Source: Paracoccaceae bacterium (GTDB lineage Bacteria > Pseudomonadota > Alphaproteobacteria > Rhodobacterales > Rhodobacteraceae). Taken from it: DNA of 64,000 bases. A program made the position numbers and the translations under genes. The notes under the pieces were generated by a model. The model was given only the letters and a program-made list of their open reading frames with translations, did no database searches and was not told where the DNA came from. The stretch is from assembly GCA_014879735.1 (NCBI GenBank), contig JACSRN010000084.1:1-64000 (forward strand). The letters are read 5' to 3'. Shown one piece after another: positions 27,709 through 36,269 of the stretch; the stretch's first letter is position 1, and every line of letters starts with the position of its first letter.

Positions 27709-28821
27709 TTACTCGCTGATGCCGTATACCTGTTTCCAGCGCGCGACGAATTCTTGCTGGTCGGTCAGCAGGGCCGGGTCGTAATCGATCAGGATCGGCT
27801 CCACGTCCCCCAGCGCCTCCGAGATCGAGGCGAAGGTCGGCGCGCCGCCAATGTCTTCGGGCGTGACATCCGGGCGCAGCGGGGTGCGCCCGCCCTTGGC
27901 AAGATTCACCTGCCCCTCATGCGACAACAGGGTGTCGAGCATCAGCTTGGCCGCGTTGGGGTTGCCTGCCACATCCGGAATGCCCATGCCCCGCAGCGTC
28001 ATGGGATTGCCATCGCTGACGAAGCTCCATCCCAGGATTTCGGCGCGTTGCGGGTCCTTCACCATGTTCCAGGTCGTCGCGGCACCGATGAAGTAGCCCA
28101 GCACATATTCGCCGGTCGTCAGCTTTTCCAGCATCTGGCCATTCGCCCGCTCGGGCCGGGTCAGCGGACCGAAGACGGCTGCCCATTCCCAAAACGCATC
28201 GCCGTGACGCGCGGCAACGGCATGGGCCAGCGTATAGCCATACGAGCCGGTATGCGCGCTGTAGGTGGTGAGAGAGCCGGGCGGAAACGCACCGGGATGT
28301 TCCGTGATCTTCGCGGCCAGATCGCCCAGGCCGCTTGGCACCTGCTCGGGCGTCAGCATCTGCTTGTTCCAGACGATCAACGTCGGATCGACGCCGACCG
28401 TGTAGAAGCCCGGCTCGGGAATGCTCCAGTCGGGCATGTGCGGCGCCTCGGGCGAGGCATAGTCCTGCAGCACATCGCGCTTCAGGATGTTCTGCCAGGC
28501 ATCCGGCGCGACTGTCACCAGCAGATCGGCCGAAGAGGCACCCGTGCCGGTTTCCGCGAGGAACCGCTCCAACACCTCGCTCGACGCGAGATCCAGCGTT
28601 TCGACCTGAATCCAGGGATAACGTGCATTGAAGCCATCGATCACGGGCGCCCATTGCTCGGCCGCCATGTTCGAATAGATCACCAGCCGGTTTTCCGACC
28701 GCGAACCTTCGACGATCTCGCCATAGGTCTCTGGATAGTAGTCGGGCAGCGGTGTTTCCTGCGCGCCCGCAGCGCCCGCCAGCAATACGGCGGCGGCTCC
28801 CGTCAACAAATATCGGTTCAT
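27709..28821 (-). CDS. ABC transporter substrate-binding protein (iron/AEP-type class)
   Basis: The 370-residue protein has a signal peptide (MNRYLLTGAAAVLLAGAAGAQ) and a type II periplasmic fold: NRLVIYSNMAAEQWAPVIDGFNARYPWIQVETLDL, then SSADLLVTVAPDAW and VPSGLGDLAAKI. ATG at 28821 follows AGGGAGAAAAACTGG and is preferred over upstream in-frame codons that run into the ATPase gene. Proteins of this class bind Fe3+, phosphonates, thiamine or small acids; no tyrosine pair typical of iron binders is evident. The surrounding dehydrogenases suggest an acid ligand. Confidence 0.86.
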   Translation of the reverse strand: MNRYLLTGAAAVLLAGAAGAQETPLPDYYPETYGEIVEGSRSENRLVIYSNMAAEQWAPVIDGFNARYPWIQVETLDLASSEVLERFLAETGTGASSADLLVTVAPDAWQNILKRDVLQDYASPEAPHMPDWSIPEPGFYTVGVDPTLIVWNKQMLTPEQVPSGLGDLAAKITEHPGAFPPGSLTTYSAHTGSYGYTLAHAVAARHGDAFWEWAAVFGPLTRPERANGQMLEKLTTGEYVLGYFIGAATTWNMVKDPQRAEILGWSFVSDGNPMTLRGMGIPDVAGNPNAAKLMLDTLLSHEGQVNLAKGGRTPLRPDVTPEDIGGAPTFASISEALGDVEPILIDYDPALLTDQQEFVARWKQVYGISE

Positions 28822-28855
28822 TCCAGTTTTTCTCCCTCTCTGGATCGTATTGTGA

Positions 28856-29941
28856 CTATCCCGTTGACGCCTCCGTTGCCGGAAAGGCGATGCAGTGATC
28901 GACGGGAAGGTGCAGGTCTGCCTCCTCCGGCAGTTCGCACGGCGTCTCGACCTTGATGGAATTTCCGGCCGCGCCGAATTCGTAGAGCACACGGGCGCCA
29001 AGGTAGGTGCGCTCGATCAGTCGCGCCCGAAGGACGTTCTGGCCTGCGGCATCCGTGGTGGCCACCTCGATGCGTTCTGGGCGGCAGGCGACAAGCGCGA
29101 CCCCGCCCGCCACCAGATCGCTGCGCGCGACCGCGCGCAGGCTCTGGCCATCCGAAAGCGTGATGGTGGCGATCCCGTCCGCAATCTCTGAAACCTGCCC
29201 GCGGATCAGGTTCGTCGTTCCGATGAAATCGGCCACGAAGGTCGAGGCCGGTTCTTCATAGATCTCGCGCGGGCTGCCGATCTGGACGATCCGGCCCTTG
29301 TTCATCACCGCGATGCGGTCGCTGAGGGCAAGCGCCTCGATCTGGTCGTGGGTCACGAAGATCGTCGTGACGCCAAGCTGGGTCTGCAACTGCCGTAGCC
29401 AGCTGCGCGCCTTGTCGCGCAGTTTGGCGTCAAGGTTGGACAACGGTTCGTCCAGAAGCAGGATGCGGGGGTTGTAGGCGAGCGTCCGTGCAAGTGCCAC
29501 GCGCTGCTGCTGGCCGCCGGAAAGCTGGCTGGGATAGCGGTCGATGAACTGCTCCATCTCCACCAGCGCAAGTGCCTCACGGATGCGTTTCTCCCGCTCG
29601 GCACGGGGAATGCGGCGGATTCTGAGCGCATAGCCCACATTGTCGCGCACCGTCATATGCGGCCACAGCGCGTAGGTCTGGAAGACCAGCCCCAGATTGC
29701 GTCGCTCGGCATCGACGAAAACCCCGGTCAAGCCGTCGAAGAACACCTCTCCCCCGATCGACAGATGACCCTCGTCGGGGCGGTCCAGCCCGGCGAGAAT
29801 GCCGAGCGTCGTGGATTTCCCGCAGCCCGAAGGCCCCAGAAGGGTCAGGAATTCGCCGTCCTTCACGTGGAAAGACACGTCTTCGATGGCGATGTATTCG
29901 CCATACCGTCGCGACAGGTTCCGCGCGATCACCTCAGCCAT
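28856..29941 (-). CDS. ABC transporter ATP-binding protein (PotA/FbpC type)
   Basis: The 361-residue ATPase has Walker A GPSGCGKST, Q-loop LVFQTYALWPHMTV, signature LSGGQQQRVALARTL, Walker B ILLLDEPLSNLDA and H-loop FVTHDQ. A C-terminal TOBE regulatory domain follows from about residue 240. ATG at 29941 is chosen; a TTG six bases earlier is possible. It overlaps the end of the flavoprotein gene by 8 bp, so the two are coupled. It powers the transporter at 25961 and 27709. Confidence 0.9.
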   Translation of the reverse strand: MAEVIARNLSRRYGEYIAIEDVSFHVKDGEFLTLLGPSGCGKSTTLGILAGLDRPDEGHLSIGGEVFFDGLTGVFVDAERRNLGLVFQTYALWPHMTVRDNVGYALRIRRIPRAEREKRIREALALVEMEQFIDRYPSQLSGGQQQRVALARTLAYNPRILLLDEPLSNLDAKLRDKARSWLRQLQTQLGVTTIFVTHDQIEALALSDRIAVMNKGRIVQIGSPREIYEEPASTFVADFIGTTNLIRGQVSEIADGIATITLSDGQSLRAVARSDLVAGGVALVACRPERIEVATTDAAGQNVLRARLIERTYLGARVLYEFGAAGNSIKVETPCELPEEADLHLPVDHCIAFPATEASTG

Positions 29942-31094
29942 ATGCAAGTCCCCTGCTATCGGACGCGCCCGCCAGGGAACGTCCGGCTTCGCCTGTCTCC
30001 GGCAGATCGGCGACCTCGTCGGCGATCGCCAAAGAGGACGTCAGTCCGGGGCTCTCGATTCCGAACAGGTTGATCAGCCCCGGAACGCCGTGATCGGCTT
30101 CCGACTGGATCATGAAGTCGCGCCAGCCCTCGCCCTGGCCGGCCAGCTTGGGGCGGATGCCGGAATAGCCCGGCTGCAACGCGCGCTCCGGCAGGCCCGG
30201 CCAATAGCGTCGGATCGCGACATAGAAGCCCTGCGCCCTTTGCGGATCGACGCGGTAATCGACGGCATCCACCCATTCGACATCCGGCCCGAAGCGCGCC
30301 CGGCCCGCCATGTCGATGGTGAGGTGAACGCCGAGGCCACCGTCCACCGGGACAGGATAGATCAGCCGGCTGAACGGATTGCGGCCCGACAGCATGAAAT
30401 AGGACCCCTTGGCCAGCCGCATTGCGGGAATGCCATCCGCCGGCATACCCGCGATGGCTGTGGCCGCCAGGGGCGCCCAGAGGCCCGCCGCATTGATCAG
30501 GCTGCGGCAGCGCAGCTCCATTCTCTCCGGACCGCCGACCCGGACGGTGAACCCGCCGCTTTCCGCCTCGGCACCTTCGAAGGGGCTGCGCAGGGCGAGC
30601 GTCGCGTTCGCGGCCTCCGCATCCGCAAGCAAAGCCGTCATGTAGGCATGTGTATCGATGATCCCGCTCGCCGACGACAGCAGCGCGGCCGTGCAACGGA
30701 GCGCCGGCTCCATCCGCCGCGCCTCCGCCCCGTCGATCAGCCGCAGACCCGTGACACTGTTCGCCTCGCCCCGCCGGGCGAGGGTTTCGAGATAGACCTC
30801 CTCTGCCGATGCGGTGGCGACGATCAGCTTGCCGCAGGGCCGCGCGTCGATCCCCCGGGACCGGCAATAGTCCACAAGCAGGTGCCGCCCCTTGACGCAG
30901 AAGCGCGCCATCCGCGAAGCCGTTGGATAGTAAAGGCCCGCGTGGATCACCTCGCTGTTTCGGCTGGAGGTTTCAGAGCCGATCATATCGGACCGTTCGA
31001 GGATCAGCACCTCGCGCCCCCGCTGCGCGATGGCGCGCGCGATGGCGAGGCCGATGACCCCTGCGCCGATCACAATGGTTTCGATCCGATCCAT
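29934..31094 (-). CDS. FAD-dependent oxidoreductase, L-2-hydroxyglutarate dehydrogenase-like
   Basis: The 386-residue DAO-family flavoprotein has FAD-binding IETIVIGAGVIGLAIARAIAQRGREVLILER at the N-terminus, then SSRNSEVIHAGLYYPTASRMARFCVKG, the hallmark of the LhgO/L2HGDH group. INAAGLWAPLAA and a C-terminal GIESPGLTSSLAIADEV follow. It would oxidise an L-2-hydroxy acid to the keto acid and pass electrons to quinone. ATG at 31094 (MDRIET) is preferred; upstream in-frame residues are low-complexity. Neighbouring Ldh and D-hydroxyacid dehydrogenases make a set acting on both hydroxy-acid stereoisomers. Confidence 0.85.
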   Translation of the reverse strand: MDRIETIVIGAGVIGLAIARAIAQRGREVLILERSDMIGSETSSRNSEVIHAGLYYPTASRMARFCVKGRHLLVDYCRSRGIDARPCGKLIVATASAEEVYLETLARRGEANSVTGLRLIDGAEARRMEPALRCTAALLSSASGIIDTHAYMTALLADAEAANATLALRSPFEGAEAESGGFTVRVGGPERMELRCRSLINAAGLWAPLAATAIAGMPADGIPAMRLAKGSYFMLSGRNPFSRLIYPVPVDGGLGVHLTIDMAGRARFGPDVEWVDAVDYRVDPQRAQGFYVAIRRYWPGLPERALQPGYSGIRPKLAGQGEGWRDFMIQSEADHGVPGLINLFGIESPGLTSSLAIADEVADLPETGEAGRSLAGASDSRGLAYG

Positions 31095-31101
31095 CGGCCT
31101 C

Positions 31102-31800
31102 TCAGGTTTCGCTATGGGACAGGAAGGGTTGGACGTTCTTCTGGCGCGGTTCGGCGGCATAGGCGGCCTCGGGGTCCTCACCCGCCAGAATCCGGTTGCG
31201 GGTGCGCTCTTCCGCAGCCATCGCCCCTTCACAGATCTCCAGGACCCGCTCGATCCCCGCCTTCGGCACCACGACGACGCCATCCGCATCGCCGACGACC
31301 AGATCCCCGGGCGCGACCCGCACGAAGGCGGATGACTGGCCCCGCATCATGACCGGGACACCGTAGTCCAGCATGACCCACTGCCTTCCGCCGCTCAACG
31401 GCGTGACGAATGCAGCATGGACCGGCATGCCCATCGCATCCATCGCCTCGCCATCCCGGATGCCGCCGTCGGTGACAATCGCCTGGCAGCCCTTCATCTT
31501 CAGCGAAAGCGCGACATTCTCGCCGAAGACGACCGCCGTGTCATAGCCGCCCGCGGCCAGCAACAGCGCGGCGCCGTCGCGGAAATCGCGGTAGATCTGA
31601 AAACGCTTGTCACTTTCGGGCTTGATTGAGCCGAGCACGCGCTCGCCCCTGACGCAGAAAGCGGGCGCGGCAAAGCGGCGGCGCTTTCCCACCTGGTGCA
31701 GATCGCGATGCAGCACCTGATGCGGCGCACCGGCGCTGCGCAACACATCGCTGATGACCGCGCTCGGGATCGCCTCGTATCGCTGGCAGATCTTGTGCAT
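31102..31800 (-). CDS. RraA-family protein (aldolase/decarboxylase-like)
   Basis: This 232-residue RraA-fold protein has YEAIPSAVISDVLRSAG at the N-terminus, the metal and substrate loop AIVTDGGIRDGEAM (Gly-Gly-x-Arg-Asp) and VAPGDLVVGDADGVVVVP. Catalytic members are 4-hydroxy-4-methyl-2-oxoglutarate aldolases and oxaloacetate decarboxylases; E. coli RraA instead inhibits RNase E. The catabolic neighbours and GIRD motif favour an enzyme that cleaves or decarboxylates a keto acid. A GAGGAGGCG ribosome site precedes ATG at 31800. Confidence 0.83.
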   Translation of the reverse strand: MHKICQRYEAIPSAVISDVLRSAGAPHQVLHRDLHQVGKRRRFAAPAFCVRGERVLGSIKPESDKRFQIYRDFRDGAALLLAAGGYDTAVVFGENVALSLKMKGCQAIVTDGGIRDGEAMDAMGMPVHAAFVTPLSGGRQWVMLDYGVPVMMRGQSSAFVRVAPGDLVVGDADGVVVVPKAGIERVLEICEGAMAAEERTRNRILAGEDPEAAYAAEPRQKNVQPFLSHSET

Positions 31801-31810
31801 GGACGCCTCC

Positions 31811-32878
31811 TCAGATCAGCAGGAACGGTGCGCCGCAGCGCGCCGCAACCTCGCGCAGCCTGGCCACCAGGCCGGGGGCAATGGCGATGCCGTCTCTCGA
31901 CCGCTCGGCTTTCGCGATCTCTTCGGGATCTCCGGCGACGAGAACGGGGTGATCGGGATGGATCGGCCGCGTTGCCCGAAGATCGTCGATGAGCGTATCG
32001 ACATCCGCCGCGAACTCGGCTGCAGGGCGGAACAGGTCGCTGCGCATCACCAGGAAGAAGTGGTTGAGATCCTGCGTCCCCGGGATGCGGCGCGCATGCC
32101 CTTCTGAGGTGACGAGGCTGCCCCCCGACAGGCATGTGCTGAGAATGTTGACCATCACCGCCAGCCCGTAACCCTTGTGGCTGCTCAACTCGGGCTTCGC
32201 ACCCAGCGGCGTCAGGAAGGCCCCGATCGTGAAGGCGCGCTCGGCATCCGTCACGAACTCTCCCTGGGCATCGACGGCCCAGCCGTCCGGGATCGGCAGC
32301 CCCTCGGTTGCGCGATTGCGGATCTTGCCGCCGGCTGCCGTCGATGTCGCCATGTCCAGCACGAACGGCGCGTTGCGCTGCGCCGGCGCCGAGAACGACC
32401 AGGGGTCGGTGCTGAGCTTCGGCTCTGCGCCATGGGTCGGCACCACCTGGACACGCGGGCAGCTTGTCGTAGCCATCCCGATCAGGCCGGCCTCTGCGAT
32501 CCTGCGGGTGTAGTATCCTGCCGCGCCGAAATGGGCGGAGTTGCGGACGGCCACCGCGCACATTCCTGTTTCGAGGGCTTTCTCGATTCCGCGGTCGACG
32601 CCGAGCATGCTTGGCACGTAGCCAAGCCCGCCGCCGCCATCGACCAGGACCGACACCGGGGTTTCGGACGCGATGGCCACGGGCGTGTCCTGCAGCGTCA
32701 GGAAGTTGATCCGACGCTCGTCATAGACGGTCAACATCGAGATGCCGTGTGAATCGATCCCTCTCAGATCCGCATCGGACATGAGGGTTGCCGTCGTTTC
32801 GGCATGAATTTCCGTCATCCCCCAGCGCAGAAGGATTTCGCGGATCTGAGTCTTTATGATGCTATGGCTGACCTTCAC
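31811..32878 (-). CDS. Ldh-family (malate/L-lactate/2,3-diketogulonate reductase) dehydrogenase
   Basis: The 355-residue protein belongs to the Ldh_2 family. It has DLRGIDSHGISML, where the His acts as catalytic base, then AVAVRNSAHFGAAGYYTRRIAEAG, STDPWSFSAP and LSSHKGYGLAVMVNILSTCLSGG. It uses NAD(P) to interconvert a 2-keto acid and a hydroxy acid. GTG at 32878 has GGGAGGGG directly upstream; an alternative ATG at 32959 overlaps the LysR promoter. It is the first gene of the leftward operon reaching to 25 kb or beyond, divergent from the LysR regulator. Confidence 0.85.
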   Translation of the reverse strand: MKVSHSIIKTQIREILLRWGMTEIHAETTATLMSDADLRGIDSHGISMLTVYDERRINFLTLQDTPVAIASETPVSVLVDGGGGLGYVPSMLGVDRGIEKALETGMCAVAVRNSAHFGAAGYYTRRIAEAGLIGMATTSCPRVQVVPTHGAEPKLSTDPWSFSAPAQRNAPFVLDMATSTAAGGKIRNRATEGLPIPDGWAVDAQGEFVTDAERAFTIGAFLTPLGAKPELSSHKGYGLAVMVNILSTCLSGGSLVTSEGHARRIPGTQDLNHFFLVMRSDLFRPAAEFAADVDTLIDDLRATRPIHPDHPVLVAGDPEEIAKAERSRDGIAIAPGLVARLREVAARCGAPFLLI

Positions 32879-32961
32879 GGCCCCTCCCAAGGGCGTTTGG
32901 ATGGGTCCAAAAGGCAGGATTGGCCTTGACGGGTCAAACGAAAAGACCCCATCTGACATGA

Positions 32962-33873
32962 ATGCAGATCAACGCAGGACGTGTCGTGAAGCTTCCCTCC
33001 ACCCACCACCTCCGCGCCTTCGAGGCATCCGGCAGACATCTGAGCTTCAAACGCGCGGCAGAGGAGCTTGGAATCACACCCAGCGCGATCAGCCATCAGA
33101 TCAAGGCAATGGAAGACAGGCTTGGAACACCCTTGTTCAAGAGGTCGAACAGGGATGTCGCCTTGACCGAGGTCGGCCAGGAGTACTGGATCGCGGTCCA
33201 CAGCACCTTCGAGAACCTCCGGCACGAAACCAACAGGCTGTTCGGCGCTGGAGACGCCCCGCTACGCATCCTTTGCTCCCGCTCTTTTTTGCGCAACAGG
33301 CTGCTGCAACGGATCCCCGAGTTCTTCGAGCTTCACCCGAACATCCGGCTGGAGTTGCCGACGTTCGACAAGAACACCAGCACGCAGTTCGACGCGAATC
33401 CGGTATCCGCATGGATTCGGTTGGGGAACGGAAAGTGGGCCGGGCGACGTTCGGTTCAGGTCATGTCGATCGAGACCTTTCCGATGTGCAGCCCGGGATA
33501 TCTCGCGCGGCGGCCTAAAGTTGTGGAGCCCTCAGATCTGCGCCACCATCAGCTCATCTACACCACCGCCCGGAGGCGGGAGTGGGAAGACTGGTTCGAA
33601 AGCGTGGGCCTGCCGAAGACGCTGCCGCATGATGTGCTTCAGTTGGAAGGCGAGACGCTCGACTATGAAGCTGCAATTGCAGGGCTGGGCATTGCAATGG
33701 GGCGCCGCGGTTTCTGCGAGGCAGAGTTCACCGATGGCCGACTTGTGCCTGTGCTGGACATCGTTCTGCGCAGACCGGAATCCTACTTTTTATCCTACCC
33801 CGTCGCGTTCGAGGCCGATCCAAGGCTGATCGCCTTCAAGAACTGGCTGTCGAGCTGGGCGATCACGGATTAA
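32962..33873 (+). CDS. LysR-family regulator (GcvA-like)
   Basis: The 303-residue regulator has an N-terminal helix-turn-helix (LPSTHHLRAFEASGRHLSFKRAAEELGITPSAISHQIKAMEDRLGTPLFKRSNRDVALTEVG pattern, residues 11-70) and a LysR substrate domain ending FLSYPVAFEADPRLIAFKNWLSSW. The HLSF-x-RAAEELGITPSAISHQI pattern is typical of GcvA-type proteins. It is divergent from the Ldh-led operon with an 83-bp shared region, the classic LysR arrangement, so it probably activates that operon. Its last 4 bp overlap the convergent SMP-30 gene. Confidence 0.9.
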   Translation: MQINAGRVVKLPSTHHLRAFEASGRHLSFKRAAEELGITPSAISHQIKAMEDRLGTPLFKRSNRDVALTEVGQEYWIAVHSTFENLRHETNRLFGAGDAPLRILCSRSFLRNRLLQRIPEFFELHPNIRLELPTFDKNTSTQFDANPVSAWIRLGNGKWAGRRSVQVMSIETFPMCSPGYLARRPKVVEPSDLRHHQLIYTTARRREWEDWFESVGLPKTLPHDVLQLEGETLDYEAAIAGLGIAMGRRGFCEAEFTDGRLVPVLDIVLRRPESYFLSYPVAFEADPRLIAFKNWLSSWAITD

Positions 33874-34772
33874 TAGGTGAGCGCCCGCCCGGGATGGGGC
33901 ATCCGCGCCCGCCAGATGCCGAAGCTGGTGCCGTCGGTGTAGTAAAGCCAGTCGTTGTCCGGCCCGCCATAGGCGATGTTCGTCACATGCGCCCCGCTGG
34001 GGCCCAGCACGCGGTGCGTGGGGATGCCCTTGCGATTGAACAGCCAGACACAGCCGAGCGAGGGATGCGCCACGGCGATGTTGCCCGCGACATCCGCCGC
34101 CATCCCGTCCGGTCCGCCGCCCGGCATCCGCGCGAAGATCCCCGCTTTGGTGACGCCGCCGGCCTTGGTCAGCGGCAGCATCCAGATCGAACTGGAGCGG
34201 GTCGCGGCAACATAGAGGATCGTTTCGCTCTCGTTGAAGACTAGGCCGTTCGGACTGGGCACGTTCGTCACCAGCGCGCGAAGATCGCCGTCCGGACCTA
34301 GGCGATAAACCCGGCCTGAAGGATCGTGCATCCCCGTCCCGCCCTGATCGGTGAAATACAGCGCCCCGTCGCGGCCGAAGACCAGATCGTTCACACCCTT
34401 GAAATGCTCTTTCTCGGGCCCGCGGCACAGGCTGCTCAACTGCCCTGCCACCAGATCAAAGCGCAACAGCCCAAGATGGTGATCGCAGATGACCAGAGAG
34501 CCTGCCGAATCGAATTTCAGCCCGTTCGGCTCACCCCCATATTCCAGCACAAGCTCGACGGTTCCGTCCGTCCGCGCCACGAAAATCCGGCCATGCGGCA
34601 CATCGGTGAAGTACAGGTTTCCCTCGCTATCGAAGCAGGGCCCCTCCAGTGTCGTCCCGCCCTTGCTTGTGCGTGTGGGGCTGCGCGGACCCGGGGCGTC
34701 CTTTCGGAACGCTACGGGAAGCTCGAAAACAAGCTCCGGCACGATGATCGCCGGTGCGTCCAAACCATACAT
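33870..34772 (-). CDS. SMP-30/gluconolactonase-family protein
   Basis: The 300-residue six-bladed beta-propeller has repeats such as LEGPCFDSEGNLYFTDVPHGRIF (metal-binding Glu in blade 1), GVNDLVFGRDGALYFTDQGGTGMHDP, NVPSPNGLVFNESETILYVA and GGPDGMAADVAGNIAVAH. Asn and Asp in the N-G-L and P-D-G positions are those that bind Ca or Zn in lactonases. It would open a sugar lactone to the acid. GGGAGAGAC precedes ATG at 34772. It lies 13 bp after the hydroxyacid dehydrogenase gene and forms a pair with it. Confidence 0.84.
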   Translation of the reverse strand: MYGLDAPAIIVPELVFELPVAFRKDAPGPRSPTRTSKGGTTLEGPCFDSEGNLYFTDVPHGRIFVARTDGTVELVLEYGGEPNGLKFDSAGSLVICDHHLGLLRFDLVAGQLSSLCRGPEKEHFKGVNDLVFGRDGALYFTDQGGTGMHDPSGRVYRLGPDGDLRALVTNVPSPNGLVFNESETILYVAATRSSSIWMLPLTKAGGVTKAGIFARMPGGGPDGMAADVAGNIAVAHPSLGCVWLFNRKGIPTHRVLGPSGAHVTNIAYGGPDNDWLYYTDGTSFGIWRARMPHPGRALTY

Positions 34773-34785
34773 TCCGTCTCTCCCC

Positions 34786-35748
34786 TCAGACCCCGATCAG
34801 ATATTTGGGTGTGCGCCCCGCCAGCACCTCGATCACGCACTCCGCCGCGCGCACCGCCGCCGTGATCCGCGACAGTTCCGTCGCCCCGCCGATATGCGGA
34901 GAGAGGATCACGTTCGACAGGCCGAACAACGGCGAGTCGAGAAGCGGCTCCGTCTCGAACGCGTCCAGGCCCGCACCCCAGATCCGGCCCTTGCGCAGCG
35001 CCTCGATCAAGGCGGCCTCGTCAACCACTTCGCCGCGCGCGGTGTTGACCAGCACCGCCGTCGGCTTCATCAGCGCCAGCCGCGCCGCCGACACCATGCG
35101 ATGTGTCGCCGGGTTCAGCGGAACGTGCAGGCTGACCACATCGCAGGTGACGAACAGATCGTCCAAGTCGGTGCATTTCTCGACGCCCGCCTCTGCCATG
35201 ACCTCGGGCGTCATGGCCGGATCATAGGCGATGACGGCAGCCTCGAACCCCATTCGGCAGATCCGGGCGACACGTTGGCCGATCGCCCCGAAGCCCACAA
35301 GACCAATCTTCCGCCCCATCAGATCCGGAAAGATCCGCTGGCGATGAAGATCATAGCTGCCATTGGCCACCGAGGCATGCACGGCGGCGATCCGGCGCTG
35401 CGCCGACAGGATCAGCGTGACGGCCAGCTGCGCGACGGAATCGGAATTGGCATCGCCGGTGTTCGTCACCACGATGCCACGCCGCTGGCAGGCCGCGACA
35501 TCGATGTTGTTGACGCCTGCGCCATGCTTCGCCACGACCCGAAGCCGGGGTGCCGCTTCGATGGCCGCAATGTCCACCGGCATGGCCCGGACGATCAGCG
35601 CATCTGCCACCGCGAGATCCTCTTCCGGAATACCCCCGCCCGGCTTCGCGGCATCGTAATGGTGCACACGAAGGTCGAAATCACCAAGCTTCCGAAGACC
35701 GTCCGCGTGAATGGGTCCGGTCACAAGCACCACTGGCCGTATAGTCAT
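34786..35748 (-). CDS. D-2-hydroxyacid dehydrogenase (phosphoglycerate/glyoxylate reductase-like)
   Basis: The 320-residue protein is a D-isomer-specific dehydrogenase. It has VAKHGAGVNNIDVAACQRRGI, Rossmann loop IGLVGFGAIGQRVARIC, LVNTARGEVVDEAAL with the substrate Arg, and DAFETEPLLDSPLFGLSNVILSPHIGGAT with catalytic Glu and His. ATG at 35748 with a GGGAGGAT ribosome site is preferred to one 18 bp earlier. It pairs with the SMP-30 lactonase. It is a different lineage from the hydroxyacid dehydrogenase at 25013. Confidence 0.87.
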   Translation of the reverse strand: MTIRPVVLVTGPIHADGLRKLGDFDLRVHHYDAAKPGGGIPEEDLAVADALIVRAMPVDIAAIEAAPRLRVVAKHGAGVNNIDVAACQRRGIVVTNTGDANSDSVAQLAVTLILSAQRRIAAVHASVANGSYDLHRQRIFPDLMGRKIGLVGFGAIGQRVARICRMGFEAAVIAYDPAMTPEVMAEAGVEKCTDLDDLFVTCDVVSLHVPLNPATHRMVSAARLALMKPTAVLVNTARGEVVDEAALIEALRKGRIWGAGLDAFETEPLLDSPLFGLSNVILSPHIGGATELSRITAAVRAAECVIEVLAGRTPKYLIGV

Positions 35749-35834
35749 CTGGATCCTCCCCGGCACGGGATGACGCGTCGGCCCCCTGAACTCAAACGAA
35801 TTTGGGTGTTCTGAGATGAGTCAGGCTCAACCCA

Positions 35835-36269
35835 CTAACCCGGCTCTCCGGCCTTCCCCTCGGGGTCGCCCCTGCTGACCGTCGAGGGGATGCCGGACGG
35901 GTCCTCTGCCACGATATAAACTTCGCCGAAGTCGCCGACCTGCAGCCTTGCGCTGATCTCACGCGATGCTCGCCAGAGGCTTTCCAGAAGATCTTGCCGT
36001 TCACCACGACTTGAAAGCTGCGACGCAGATGCCGTCGACGACGAAGGGAACGGCGATGGTCGACGATCCGGCGAACTGGAAGTTCTTCGAGCGGCCAGCC
36101 CATCCCTGCTTGCGGATAGGGTCGAACGCAGCAAGACGGCCCTGCGCGTTGAACTCCTGCTCGGACCTCCGATAGCTTCTCGACAGGATCTGCAACAACC
36201 ACTGCCGCTGCCGTTCATTCGCAAAGGCGAGAAAGATGCGACCGAAATCACTTTCGAACATCAGGATAT
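35835..36269 (-). pseudogene. IclR-family regulator C-terminal remnant
   Basis: Leftward frames give FGRIFLAFANERQRQWLLQILSRSYRRSEQEFNAQGRLAAFDPIRKQGWAGRSKNFQFAGSSTIAVPFVVDGICVAAF. This matches the IclR effector-domain order, including IR-QGWA and IAVP. A frameshift near 36010 follows, and the other frame ends ERQDLLESLWRASREISARL, as IclR proteins do. The helix-turn-helix part is missing where the IS3-type element begins at about 36270. It may once have regulated the lactonase and dehydrogenase pair. Confidence 0.65.

Noticed and set aside
27709-28821. Ferric iron-binding protein assignment for the binding protein
   Set aside because: No clear paired tyrosines or iron-linked neighbours; the operon encodes hydroxy-acid enzymes, so only the broad class is given.
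29799-31352. 517-codon open frame on the plus strand
   Set aside because: Antisense to the flavoprotein gene, which has clear FAD motifs; composition is typical of a mirror frame.
34489-35814. 441-codon plus-strand frame
   Set aside because: Antisense to the SMP-30 and hydroxyacid dehydrogenase genes; no recognisable family.
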